Source: Anaerofustis stercorihominis DSM 17244 | GTDB lineage: Bacteria; Bacillota; Clostridia; Eubacteriales; Anaerofustaceae | DNA: 64,000 bases | NCBI RefSeq assembly: GCF_000154825.1 | Contig: NZ_DS560019.1 | Span: forward strand, 62,001 to 126,000 | Direction: 5' to 3' | Shown: one piece after another, positions 45,030-54,314 of the stretch | Layout of the letters: each line of letters begins with the position of its first letter | How positions within the stretch are numbered: position 1 is the first letter of the stretch | Program-made: the position numbers and the translations under genes | Notes under the pieces: generated by a model | What the model saw: the letters and a program-made list of their open reading frames with translations, nothing else | Database searches by the model: none | Told to the model about the DNA's origin: nothing

Positions 45030-48000
45030 TTATTTAAAATATTCAACACCGCTAAGGAATATATTTTGTTCCATTTCACCATAGATATTCTTATATAGGT
45101 TTGTGCCTTTTCTTTCACTATGTCCCATTTTACCCAAGATCCTTCCGTCAGGAGATGTTATACCCTCTATGGCGCATACACTTCCGTTTTGGTTTACTCT
45201 AGGAGAAGAGGATAAGTTTCCGTCTGCATCTACGTACTGAGTTGCGACCTGTCCGTTTTCTATAAGTGAAGAGAGCACTTCATCGTTACATACAAACCTT
45301 CCTTCTCCGTGTGAGATAGGATTTATGAAAGTATCTCCTACCTTTACGTTTTTGAACCAAGGCGATAAGTTTGAAGCAACTTTTATATAAGATATATTCG
45401 CAATATGTCTGTTTGTTAAATTAAATGTAAGCGTAGGACTGGTTTCGTCCAAATCCCTTATTTCTCCGTAAGGAACAAGACCCGTCTTTATAAGTGCTTG
45501 GAAGCCGTTGCAAATACCGAGCATCAAACCGTCACGTTTTTTAAGAAGATCCATGACAGCATCTTTTATCCTCTCGTTTTTAAATACACTTACGATGAAT
45601 TTAGCCGAACCGTCAGGCTCATCTCCCGCAGAGAAACCTCCCGGAAGAGCTATCATTTGTGAGCTTCTTATCCTTCTTTCAAGTTCTTTTACGGAATCTT
45701 CGATATCATTTTGAGTTTTATTTTTAAATACGAATATATCGCTTTCTGCCCCTGCTTCATCAAAGGCTTTCGTCGTATCATATTCGCAGTTGTTACCCGG
45801 GAATACCGGAACGAGGACTTTCGGAGAAGCTATGCTCGTCTTTCTCGTGATAATGCTTCCCTTTGTATATTCGATTTCTTTAACTTTTGTTTCGACACCG
45901 CTGTCGATTGGGAATACGCCTGTTAGAGGATTTTCCCATTTTTCTATAAGTGTATCGAGGTCTAATTCTTCATTTCCTACCTTGATGATTTTTGCTTCTG
46001 TTGTCTTACCCAGTAAAACAGCATTCTTATCATTCAAATCTTCGCTTGTTTCGATTATTATGTCGCCGTAGTTTTTAGCGTAAATATCATAATCACTATC
46101 CAAGAATTCAAAACCTATTTTATTACCGAAGCACATTTTTGATACCGCTTCTGCGACTCCGCCTACGGTAATGGATTTACTTGATTTTACTTTTCCTTCT
46201 TCGATCAACTTATGAACCAAATCAAAAGCACTTCTTACGCTGTCGTAGTTTGGAGTATTGTTTTCGGTTTTATCTATTTTTATTACATATACATTATTAC
46301 CTGCATTTTTAAAGTCACTGCTTACAACTTTATTTGCATCCACCACACCAACAGCGAATGAAATAAGCGTAGGAGGAACGTCTATATCTTCAAAAGAACC
46401 CGACATACTGTCTTTTCCGCCTATTGCGGGAGTATTTAATTCAAGCTGAACTTTTAAAGCACCGAGAAGTGCAATGAAAGGTTTAGCCCATCTGGTAGGG
46501 TCTTTTCTTAGTCTTTCGAAATATTCCTGGAACGAAAGTCTGAGTTTCTTATAATCGGCACCCATGCTTACAGCTTTCGATACGGAAGAAAGCACCGCAT
46601 AAACCGCTCCTATATATGGATTTTCACTTAAAAGCTCAGGGTCGAATCCGTTGGTCATAACCGTAGCGGTAGTTGTATCACCTTTTTCAAGAGGTACTTT
46701 TGAAACCATTCCGTCCACTTCACTTAACATATATTTACCGCCATAAGGCATCAAAACATTGTTTGCCCCGATAGTATTGTCAAAATATTCAACAAGACCC
46801 TTTTGAGAACAAACATTGTGATTTGTGAGTATATTTATAAAGTTTTCTTTATGAGATTTGTTTTTATCTGCTAAAGTTGATATTTCATCGGAAGTTTTTC
46901 CTACTTTTATAGAAGCATTCTTGCTTGCTCCGTTTGTATCTACGAAGCTTCTCTTTATTTTAAGTACTTCTTCGCCGTCTTTTGTCATTACGATATTTCC
47001 GTCGTTTGTAACGGTAGCCACTTGAACGGCTTCAAGATTTTCTTTTTTAGCGGCTTCGATAAATTTATCTTTATCTTCTTTTGCTATTACGACAGCCATT
47101 CTTTCCTGAGACTCGCTTATTGCTATTTCCGTAGCATCCAGTCCGTCATATTTTTTAAGTACACTGTCGAGATTTATATTCAAACTGTCTGCAAGCTCGC
47201 CTACTGCAACGCTTACGCCGCCTGCTCCGAAGTCGTTGCATTTTTTTATCATCTTCGCAACTTCATCTGTCCTGAACAGTCTTTGAAGCTTTCTTTCTTC
47301 TATAGGGTTGCCCTTTTGAACTTCACTTCCCGCTGTCAATACGGATTTTTCGGTATGCTCTTTTGACGAACCGCTAGCGCCTCCGATACCGTCTCTTCCC
47401 GTTCTTCCTCCAACTAGGATTATTACATCTCCCGGGTCGGAAGTAAGTCTTTTTACGTTTTCTTCTTTAGCCGCAGCTATAACAGCTCCGACTTCCATTC
47501 TTTTTGCTACATAATTCGGATGATAATATTCTTTGACTTGTCCTGTTTGAAGACCTATTTGGTTTCCGTAAGAAGAAAAACCGTGGCATGCACCTGTAGT
47601 TATCTTTCTTTGAGAGAGTTTACCCTTTAAAGTCTTATCGTAAGGAACTGTAGGGTCTGCACTTCCCGTTACTCTCATAGACTGATAAACATAAGCTCTT
47701 CCCGAAAGAGGATCTCTGATAGCTCCGCCAAGACAAGTTGCGGCACCCCCGAAAGGTTCTATTTCCGTAGGGTGATTATGTGTTTCGTTCTTGAACATGA
47801 TCAGATATTTTTCGTCTTTACCGTCAACATCGACATCCGCCCTTATACTGCATGCGTTTATTTCATCGCTTTCTTCAAGATCGGGAACAAGTCCTCTGTC
47901 TTTTATTTCTTTCGTACCTATCACAGCCATATCCATTAATGTAACAGGTTTATTTTTTCCCGCATATAATTTATCTCTGAGTGATAAGTATTCATCATAA

Positions 48001-48752
48001 ACCGACTTGATTTCGTCGTTTACTCCGCCTTCTTCGATTTCTATATCTGTAAGATGAGTAGAGAAAGTAGTATGACGGCAGTGATCCGACCAGTATGTAT
48101 CCAAAACCCTGATTTCGGTTAAAGTCGGATTTCTCTTTTCGTCATTTTTGAAGTACTCCTGAATTAGTTTTAGGTCATTTATATCCATAGCAAGACCCAT
48201 TTCATTTAAAAGATTATTCAAATAATCTTCATCACCATCTGTAAATCCTTCTATTATCGGAGTCTTTTTAACTTCGACTTCTTCTTCGCTTAGATCTATC
48301 TTACTGTTTACATCAACTTCTCTTGAATCAACGGGATTTATAAGATAATTTTTTATTTCTTCCAAATCTTTATCTGTTATATCCCCTTCAAGTATATATA
48401 TCCTTGCGTTTTTGATTTTTAAATCTTTATTGGACATGATCAAATTTGCACATTGTTCCGCAGAATCTGCTCTTTGGTCGTACTGTCCGGGAAGATATTC
48501 AACACCAAAAATTTTAGCACCGTCAAATTTAGGAAGTTCATCGACAAACACATCATCTACATTTACTTCGCTCAGAACATTTTTAACAAGATTATCAAAA
48601 TGTTCCTCACTGTCTACAAGTAAGTCATAACGATTGAATATACTAAGCTTCGCTAAACCCGATATATTTAAGTTTACTTTTAAGTCTGACAGTAAATTTG
48701 CACCTGAAGTGTCAAATCCATCTTTTTTACCTATAAATACTCTTTTTATCAT
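45030..48752 (-). CDS. purL: Phosphoribosylformylglycinamidine synthase, large single chain
   Basis: 1240 residues: one protein holding N-terminal domain, two AIRS-like halves and a C-terminal triad glutaminase, the form known from Proteobacteria and many Clostridia, as opposed to the B. subtilis PurS-PurQ-PurL split. Seen motifs: NETHNHPTEIEPFGGAATC-type ATP site (core THNHPTEIEPF), GAGGVSVAVGELAD, GKDSMSGSFEDI, then PGGFSAGDE, LGICNGFQAL (nucleophile Cys) and SHGEGRF with His and Glu. First gene of the operon, behind GGAGTAAAAG. A palindrome lies 50 bases upstream at 48802-48818. Confidence 0.97.
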   Translation of the reverse strand: MIKRVFIGKKDGFDTSGANLLSDLKVNLNISGLAKLSIFNRYDLLVDSEEHFDNLVKNVLSEVNVDDVFVDELPKFDGAKIFGVEYLPGQYDQRADSAEQCANLIMSNKDLKIKNARIYILEGDITDKDLEEIKNYLINPVDSREVDVNSKIDLSEEEVEVKKTPIIEGFTDGDEDYLNNLLNEMGLAMDINDLKLIQEYFKNDEKRNPTLTEIRVLDTYWSDHCRHTTFSTHLTDIEIEEGGVNDEIKSVYDEYLSLRDKLYAGKNKPVTLMDMAVIGTKEIKDRGLVPDLEESDEINACSIRADVDVDGKDEKYLIMFKNETHNHPTEIEPFGGAATCLGGAIRDPLSGRAYVYQSMRVTGSADPTVPYDKTLKGKLSQRKITTGACHGFSSYGNQIGLQTGQVKEYYHPNYVAKRMEVGAVIAAAKEENVKRLTSDPGDVIILVGGRTGRDGIGGASGSSKEHTEKSVLTAGSEVQKGNPIEERKLQRLFRTDEVAKMIKKCNDFGAGGVSVAVGELADSLNINLDSVLKKYDGLDATEIAISESQERMAVVIAKEDKDKFIEAAKKENLEAVQVATVTNDGNIVMTKDGEEVLKIKRSFVDTNGASKNASIKVGKTSDEISTLADKNKSHKENFINILTNHNVCSQKGLVEYFDNTIGANNVLMPYGGKYMLSEVDGMVSKVPLEKGDTTTATVMTNGFDPELLSENPYIGAVYAVLSSVSKAVSMGADYKKLRLSFQEYFERLRKDPTRWAKPFIALLGALKVQLELNTPAIGGKDSMSGSFEDIDVPPTLISFAVGVVDANKVVSSDFKNAGNNVYVIKIDKTENNTPNYDSVRSAFDLVHKLIEEGKVKSSKSITVGGVAEAVSKMCFGNKIGFEFLDSDYDIYAKNYGDIIIETSEDLNDKNAVLLGKTTEAKIIKVGNEELDLDTLIEKWENPLTGVFPIDSGVETKVKEIEYTKGSIITRKTSIASPKVLVPVFPGNNCEYDTTKAFDEAGAESDIFVFKNKTQNDIEDSVKELERRIRSSQMIALPGGFSAGDEPDGSAKFIVSVFKNERIKDAVMDLLKKRDGLMLGICNGFQALIKTGLVPYGEIRDLDETSPTLTFNLTNRHIANISYIKVASNLSPWFKNVKVGDTFINPISHGEGRFVCNDEVLSSLIENGQVATQYVDADGNLSSSPRVNQNGSVCAIEGITSPDGRILGKMGHSERKGTNLYKNIYGEMEQNIFLSGVEYFK

Positions 48753-49060
48753 CTTTTACTCCAAATCATGTAATAATATTAAAAATTTTATAACTTTTTG
48801 TGTATTATTTAATAATACCACATTTTTATAAAAAGTAATTAGTCTTTTTATACTTTTTTATATAAAAAACTATAAAATTTTGTTATAAATCAGACAATTT
48901 CTCTTAAATAAATTTTTATATAACATGTGTCACATTATGTGTTTTTCATTAAAAGAAATACGCTAAATTTTACACTATATGATGATTTTTTTCAATGTTT
49001 TTAAGTTTTAATTTTAGGTTATTTAATTAAAAAGATTCGAATTTTCAGTTAAGAGAGAAA
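48753..49060. other. purL upstream region
   Basis: AT-rich sequence before the purine operon. It holds the palindrome at 48802-48818 but no purine riboswitch, T-box or other known aptamer that I can recognise, and no further gene. Confidence 0.55.
48802..48818. promoter_or_regulatory. 17-base palindrome upstream of purL
   Basis: Perfect inverted repeat GTATTATT-T-AATAATAC. It lies about 50 bases before the purL start and overlaps a possible -10 element on the minus strand, so it may be a repressor site. Confidence 0.45.
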
Positions 49061-49102
49061 AGTAAGGGACGCGGAATCTGCCGAAGGCAGGCGTAGTGCC
49101 CC
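49061..49102 (+). repeat. Structured dispersed repeat, copy 2
   Basis: Begins AGTAAGGGACGCGGAAT and ends GCGTAGTGCCCCG, nearly identical at both ends to copy 1 (11416-11457, opposite strand). The outer arms pair (one mismatch) and the central 13 bases form a different hairpin, CTGCC-GAA-GGCAG. It sits just past the terminator of the dehydrogenase operon. Confidence 0.8.
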
Positions 49103-49112
49103 GAAATATAAA

Positions 49113-49141
49113 ATCCCCTCCTCATGATTAAAGGAAGGGAT
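49113..49141 (-). terminator. Terminator of the 2-oxoacid dehydrogenase operon
   Basis: Stem ATCCC-TCCT with AGGA-GGGAT (49113-49122 with 49132-49141, one mismatch) and a T-rich tail on the minus strand, about 20 bases after the E1 stop. Confidence 0.8.
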
Positions 49142-49159
49142 AAATAAAATTATTCAGTA

Positions 49160-51622
49160 TTATACGCCTAGTTTACTTTCTCTGATTAGTTCGGTATCGG
49201 TGAAATTATGAGATGGTGAATATCCCGGTATAGGCATTATATTTTCATGGAATGCGTCTACTATCCACTCAGGCTGAGGGAAGAATGTATGGTCAAGTTC
49301 ATGTGCAGGTGTTATCCAGTTTTTAGCTCCCACTACTACAGGAGGTCCGTCCAAATAATCGAATACAAGTCTTGTTATGTTACTTGCCATATCCTGAAGA
49401 TGTGAACCTCTGGTTACCGCATCCGATGCGAGGATTATCTTGCCGGTTTTCTTAACAGATTCAATAACAACTTCATAATTGAAAGGAACAAGGCTCCTTG
49501 CGTCGATTACTTCCGCACTTATACCATATTCGCTGAGTTTATCCGCAGCTTCTATTGCGGTATATAATGTAGGTCCTATCGTAAGTATCGTTACATCGGT
49601 TCCTTTTCTCTTTATGCTCGGTTCACCGAATTCCACTTCGTAATATCCTTCGGGAACTTCCGCTTCAAATTCTTCGCCTTTATCGTACATCTTTTGGCTT
49701 TCAACGAATATTACAGGGTCGGTTCCTCTTAGGGCAGAATTCATAAGACCTTTTGCATCGTAAGGAGTATTAGGATAAACTACTTTAAGTCCCGGTATAT
49801 GGGTACAAAGTCCGCTCCAGTCCTGAGAATGCTGTGCACCGTATTTGTTGCCCACAGGAAGTCTCAGTATTACAGGTATCTTAAGTACCCCCGCACTCAT
49901 CGCATGCCATTTAGCCATTTGGTTGAATACTTCATCTCCGCATCTTCCTATGAAATCTGCATACATAAGTTCAGCTATGACTCTTCCGCCCGCCATTGCA
50001 TATCCTACTGCGGTACCTGCTATGGCTGCTTCAGAAATAGGAGAGTTAAATAGTCTGTGATAAGGAAGTGCTTCCGTAAGACCTCTGTATACGGCGAAGG
50101 CTCCGCCCCAGTCACGACATTCTTCGCCGTACGCTATTAACGTAGAGTCATTTTTATATCCTTCCAGTATAGCCTCAAATAAGCCGTCTCTGATTTGGAA
50201 TGTCTTATTCTTGGACACTGCTTTTCCGTCTTTATCATAAGCAGACCTTACTTTTCTTGATATGGCATTTACTCTCGGATTATCTTCAAGGTTTATCTCT
50301 GGAGTCCTGCTTTCATCTCTGTTTACTATTTTTTCATCACTGAACATGATGTTTTCCATAAGTTCTGGATGATTATCCAAATCCATTCTAGGAGAGATTT
50401 CAGGGTCTATGGAAAGTTTAACGGCTTTTTTGATATCTTCTCTTACTTTTAGTTCGATATCTTTTAAATCTTTTTCGTCGCATATACCGGCTTCAATCAT
50501 TTGATTTCCGAAATCGATTATAGAATCCTGAGCTTCCCAAGCGGTAACTTCTTCTTTTGTCCTGTATGTAGAAGCGTCTGAAGGAGAATGTCCTGTAAAC
50601 CTGTATGTAATCACTTCAAGCAGAACGGGACCTTCGCCCTCTTCGATTATCTTTCTCTTTCTTCTGTATGCGTCTATTACCGCAAGAGGATTGTATCCGT
50701 CTACTCTTTCCGCGTGCATTTGGTTAGGAGTCACTCCCGCACCAAGTCTTGCCACCATATCGTAAGCCATGGTTTCGCCTTTTGTTTGTCCACCCATTCC
50801 GTAGCTGTTGTTGAATACATTGTATATTATAGGAAGTCCGCCGTTATATCCCTCTTCCCAAAGTCCTCTTAGCTGGTCCATACTCGCAAAGTTCATTGAT
50901 TCATATACGGGACCGCAGCCGATTGCTCCGTCTCCGCAGTTGGAAATTACTATACCTTTTTTCTTGTTAGCTCTTTTAAATAGTGCCGCACCCGTTGCTA
51001 TAGGAGCACAACCTCCTACAATGGCATTGTTAGGATAAAGTCCGAAAGGCAAGAAATAAGCATGCATCGAACCCCCGAGACCTTTTGAAAATCCCGTTTC
51101 TTTTGCAAATATTTCAGCAAGGAAACCATACAGATAAAAGTCTCTTGCTATTTCTTTTACATCATCAGTATCCGTATTTTCTTTTATTATCTTATATATC
51201 TTTCCTTCATCGAATTCTTCCATGATTTTAATAAGTTCTTCATCGCTTAATTTTTCTATTGCGGAAAGACCTTTAGCCAATACTTCTCCGTGGGCACGGT
51301 GAGAGCCGAAAGAAAAATCGTCTATTGTAAGGTCGTAAGCCTGACCTACATAAGCCGCTTCCTGACCTATTGCAAGATGCGCCGGTCCCGGGTTATTATA
51401 TTCCATACCCTCATAGCTGTTCGTGGTCTTTATTAGATTGAGCATCGTTTCAAATTCTCTTATGTACCACATATCTCTGTAAATCCTCTTAAAATCATCT
51501 TTAGAGAATTCATCTGTAACATCTTTAACTTTCTTTTGATACTCGTTAACTTTTATATTTTCAAACTTTATTTCACCCTTTTTTCTCATTTCATTAGGGT
51601 CTACAAATATGCTTTTAGTCAT
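49160..51622 (-). CDS. Fused E1 alpha-beta of a 2-oxoacid dehydrogenase
   Basis: 820 residues joining an E1 alpha domain (about 40-420) and an E1 beta domain (about 460-810) that are usually two proteins. The alpha part has the thiamine diphosphate motif GDGAIG (230-235) with Asn244, and GGSMHAYF; the beta part has IRDGLFEAI, the catalytic Glu in YGEECRDWGG, and EVIDARSLVPFN. Decarboxylates pyruvate or a related 2-oxoacid and acylates E2. It is the last gene of E2-E3-E1. The fusion removes the need for alpha-beta balance. Whether the substrate is pyruvate, acetoin or a branched 2-oxoacid is open. Confidence 0.9.
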   Translation of the reverse strand: MTKSIFVDPNEMRKKGEIKFENIKVNEYQKKVKDVTDEFSKDDFKRIYRDMWYIREFETMLNLIKTTNSYEGMEYNNPGPAHLAIGQEAAYVGQAYDLTIDDFSFGSHRAHGEVLAKGLSAIEKLSDEELIKIMEEFDEGKIYKIIKENTDTDDVKEIARDFYLYGFLAEIFAKETGFSKGLGGSMHAYFLPFGLYPNNAIVGGCAPIATGAALFKRANKKKGIVISNCGDGAIGCGPVYESMNFASMDQLRGLWEEGYNGGLPIIYNVFNNSYGMGGQTKGETMAYDMVARLGAGVTPNQMHAERVDGYNPLAVIDAYRRKRKIIEEGEGPVLLEVITYRFTGHSPSDASTYRTKEEVTAWEAQDSIIDFGNQMIEAGICDEKDLKDIELKVREDIKKAVKLSIDPEISPRMDLDNHPELMENIMFSDEKIVNRDESRTPEINLEDNPRVNAISRKVRSAYDKDGKAVSKNKTFQIRDGLFEAILEGYKNDSTLIAYGEECRDWGGAFAVYRGLTEALPYHRLFNSPISEAAIAGTAVGYAMAGGRVIAELMYADFIGRCGDEVFNQMAKWHAMSAGVLKIPVILRLPVGNKYGAQHSQDWSGLCTHIPGLKVVYPNTPYDAKGLMNSALRGTDPVIFVESQKMYDKGEEFEAEVPEGYYEVEFGEPSIKRKGTDVTILTIGPTLYTAIEAADKLSEYGISAEVIDARSLVPFNYEVVIESVKKTGKIILASDAVTRGSHLQDMASNITRLVFDYLDGPPVVVGAKNWITPAHELDHTFFPQPEWIVDAFHENIMPIPGYSPSHNFTDTELIRESKLGV

Positions 51623-51634
51623 TTTTAACTCTCC

Positions 51635-52996
51635 TTATAAAGTAAATATCGCTTCTCTTATAATTTCGCCTACACTCGGATGAGGGAATATTATTTTCTT
51701 GATTTCATCTATACTAATTTGGCTTTCTACCATAGTCACGGCACCTAGTATGAGTTCGCTTGCATAGTTCGCTATCATATGTACGCCAACAAGCGTATTC
51801 CATTTTTTATCCACGACTATTCTTATGATACCGCTTCCGCCTTCGTTTTCCGCAACGTATCTTCCGGAATACTGCATAGGAAGTTCTTTTACAATTACGT
51901 CCATTCCCTTTTCTTTTGCGCTTTCTTCGCTCTCTCCAACAGAGGCTATTTCGGGATTTGTATAAATAACGCTCGGAACCGCATTATACTTCATCCTATC
52001 TTTTTTACCGAGGATATTGTTTACCGCTACTTCCGCTTCTCTGTAAGCGGTATGAGCAAGCATGATACCTCCTACACAGTCTCCAACGGCATAGACGTTC
52101 GCTACGTTCGTTTCCTGTCTTTCATCTACCTTTATACATCCGCGTTCTATAAATATATTTAAATTCTCAAGACCGAGACCTATCGTATTTGCTCTTCTGC
52201 CTATTGAAAGAAGGACTTTATCCGCTTTTACTTTTTCTTCTTTTCCGTCCTTTTCAAAATATACATATTCATTATCAAGCTTCGTTACTCTGGAACTTAA
52301 GTTAAATGTTATGCCTTTCTTTTCGTATTCTTTCTTTAAAATCCCGGAAATTTTAGCATCGGTCGGCCCTGCAATTTTATCAAGCATTTCAACTACTGTC
52401 ACTTTGCTTCCGATACTGTTGAAATAACTTGCCATTTCAAGACCTATGACTCCTCCTCCTATCACAACGAACTCTTTCGGAGGTTCATCAAGCTTTAATA
52501 CTTCTTTGTTCGTAAGCACAAATCCGCTTTCAAGCCCCTCTAAAACCCCGGGGATAGGAGGTTTAACACTGTCCGAACCGCTGGCGATTATCAAATATGT
52601 ACTTTCCTTTATTTCTCCATTTACTTCGACTTGTACCTTGCCGTCCTTTTTACCTTTTATAACGGCACTTCCTGTTATTACATCCACTTTTTTCGATTTA
52701 AGAGCCGCAGATACACCACCGACCAAAGTCTTTATTACTTTATCTTTTCTTTTTATTACGGCTTTATGGTCTATACTTATCTTTTCAGCCTTAACTCCGT
52801 ATTTATCTCCGTGAAGAGCTCCGTCGTATAATTTGGCTGAATATAATAATGTCTTTGTAGGTATACATCCTTCGTTAAGACATACACCGCCGATATGTTC
52901 CTTTTCTATCAAAAGAGTTTTCTTTCCGCCTTCCGCCGCTCTTTCGGCAGCAAGGTATCCGCCCGGACCTGCTCCAATAACGATTACATCATACAT
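51635..52996 (-). CDS. lpdA: Dihydrolipoamide dehydrogenase (E3)
   Basis: 453-residue FAD disulfide reductase that reoxidises E2 lipoamide with NAD+. N-terminal FAD motif VIGAGPGGYLAAERA, redox pair Cys39/Cys44 (GGVCLNEGC), second dinucleotide motif VIGGGVIGLEMA, YAVGDCVGG and the C-terminal catalytic HPSVGE (His439). No extra lipoyl domain is fused. 12 bases separate it from E1, 14 from E2. The AGGAGG-type site is clear. Confidence 0.96.
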   Translation of the reverse strand: MYDVIVIGAGPGGYLAAERAAEGGKKTLLIEKEHIGGVCLNEGCIPTKTLLYSAKLYDGALHGDKYGVKAEKISIDHKAVIKRKDKVIKTLVGGVSAALKSKKVDVITGSAVIKGKKDGKVQVEVNGEIKESTYLIIASGSDSVKPPIPGVLEGLESGFVLTNKEVLKLDEPPKEFVVIGGGVIGLEMASYFNSIGSKVTVVEMLDKIAGPTDAKISGILKKEYEKKGITFNLSSRVTKLDNEYVYFEKDGKEEKVKADKVLLSIGRRANTIGLGLENLNIFIERGCIKVDERQETNVANVYAVGDCVGGIMLAHTAYREAEVAVNNILGKKDRMKYNAVPSVIYTNPEIASVGESEESAKEKGMDVIVKELPMQYSGRYVAENEGGSGIIRIVVDKKWNTLVGVHMIANYASELILGAVTMVESQISIDEIKKIIFPHPSVGEIIREAIFTL

Positions 52997-53010
52997 AAAA
53001 ATATTTCCTC

Positions 53011-54270
53011 CTATTTTGCAAGTAATGCACTAAAGTTTTCCAAGTTTTCGCATAAATCTTTGAGTAACCTTGCCGCGTCCGCTCCGTCAACAGCTCTGTG
53101 GTCACAAGTAAATGATAAGTTCATAGATTTATAAGGAACGATATTCCCTTCTACCACTTTTACTTTGTCCGTAAGCCCGCATACACCGAGTATCCCTGTT
53201 TGAGGAGGATTTACTATAGGTGTAAAACTTTCGATACCGAATGAACCAAGGTTGCTGACCGTAAAGCTGGCTCCCGTAAGAAGATCTGGACTTATTTTCC
53301 CTTCTCCTGCCATAGAACCGAGTTCTTTGGCTCTTATAGATATTTCATTTAACGACATTTTATTTGCATTAAATATGGTCGGAACAAGAAGTCCTCTAGG
53401 CGTATCTACAGCCATACCTAAATTAACATTATTGAATACTCTTAACTTTTCATCATCATAATGAGCATTGAAGCTCTTATGTTGAAGTAAAGTCCTTGAA
53501 ACAGCGTACATTATTATATCGTTGATGGTTATATTGACAAGCCCCATCGCTTCACTGCTTTTCTTTAAAGTCTTTCTGTAAGACATCATTTCTGTTGCGT
53601 CAAATGACCTGTTAAAAGTAAGCTGAGCCATATTTGTAAGCGAAGCATGCATGGATTTTGCAATAACTTTTCTTACATTTGAATGTTTGATATCTTCATA
53701 TTCAGCGATTTCTGCATTATTTGCAACGTTTACATCAACGGCGTCACAAACCTCTTTATTATCTTCACCTTTTACGATTTTAAATCCGTTTTTAGCGAGA
53801 GTCAAAACATCTCTTTCAATTATCCTTCCGTCAGGTCCCGTAGGGACTGCTTTAGACAAATCAAGATTTTTTTCCTCTGCCATCATCTTTGCCCTAGGAG
53901 AAACTTTCTCTTCATCTCCCTTTTTGGTTGATACGATAACAACTTCTTCTTTTGCTTCACCAGCTTCATTTTTAACTTCCGCTTCTTCTTCGATCCCGGA
54001 TGAAGCACTTAAAAATTCACTGATGTCATCTCCTTCATTTCCTATCACACATACCGTGTCAAGACAAGGCACGTCGTCTCCTTCTTCCGCTAAAATTTCC
54101 AAAACGGTACCGTTCACTTTAGCTTCTTCTTCAAAAGCAGCTTTATCCGTTTCATATTCGAATAAAACATCTCCTTCTTTTACGCTGTCACCTTTTTTAA
54201 CGTTCCACTTAGTGATGATACAGCTTTCGACTGACTGCCCCTGTCTGGGCATAATAACACCGGTTGCCAT
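53011..54270 (-). CDS. Dihydrolipoamide acyltransferase (E2)
   Basis: 419 residues: one lipoyl domain with the target Lys43 in ETDKAAFE, a linker rich in Glu and Ala, an E1/E3-binding domain (SPRAKMMAEEKNLDL ... GPDGRIIERDVL, about 140-180), and a catalytic domain with the active site CDHRAVDGADAA (His391, Asp395). It forms the core of the complex and transfers the acyl group to CoA. It is the first gene of the E2-E3-E1 group. No lipoate ligase or octanoyltransferase is in the window; lipoylation must be supplied elsewhere. Confidence 0.93.
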   Translation of the reverse strand: MATGVIMPRQGQSVESCIITKWNVKKGDSVKEGDVLFEYETDKAAFEEEAKVNGTVLEILAEEGDDVPCLDTVCVIGNEGDDISEFLSASSGIEEEAEVKNEAGEAKEEVVIVSTKKGDEEKVSPRAKMMAEEKNLDLSKAVPTGPDGRIIERDVLTLAKNGFKIVKGEDNKEVCDAVDVNVANNAEIAEYEDIKHSNVRKVIAKSMHASLTNMAQLTFNRSFDATEMMSYRKTLKKSSEAMGLVNITINDIIMYAVSRTLLQHKSFNAHYDDEKLRVFNNVNLGMAVDTPRGLLVPTIFNANKMSLNEISIRAKELGSMAGEGKISPDLLTGASFTVSNLGSFGIESFTPIVNPPQTGILGVCGLTDKVKVVEGNIVPYKSMNLSFTCDHRAVDGADAARLLKDLCENLENFSALLAK

Positions 54271-54314
54271 ACATTACCTCCTAATAAAATATTGTTATTT
54301 TAAATAGTTATTTA

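Noticed and set aside
48753-49060. Purine riboswitch before purL
   Set aside because: I looked for the three-way junction consensus on the minus strand and did not find it; only an AT palindrome is present.
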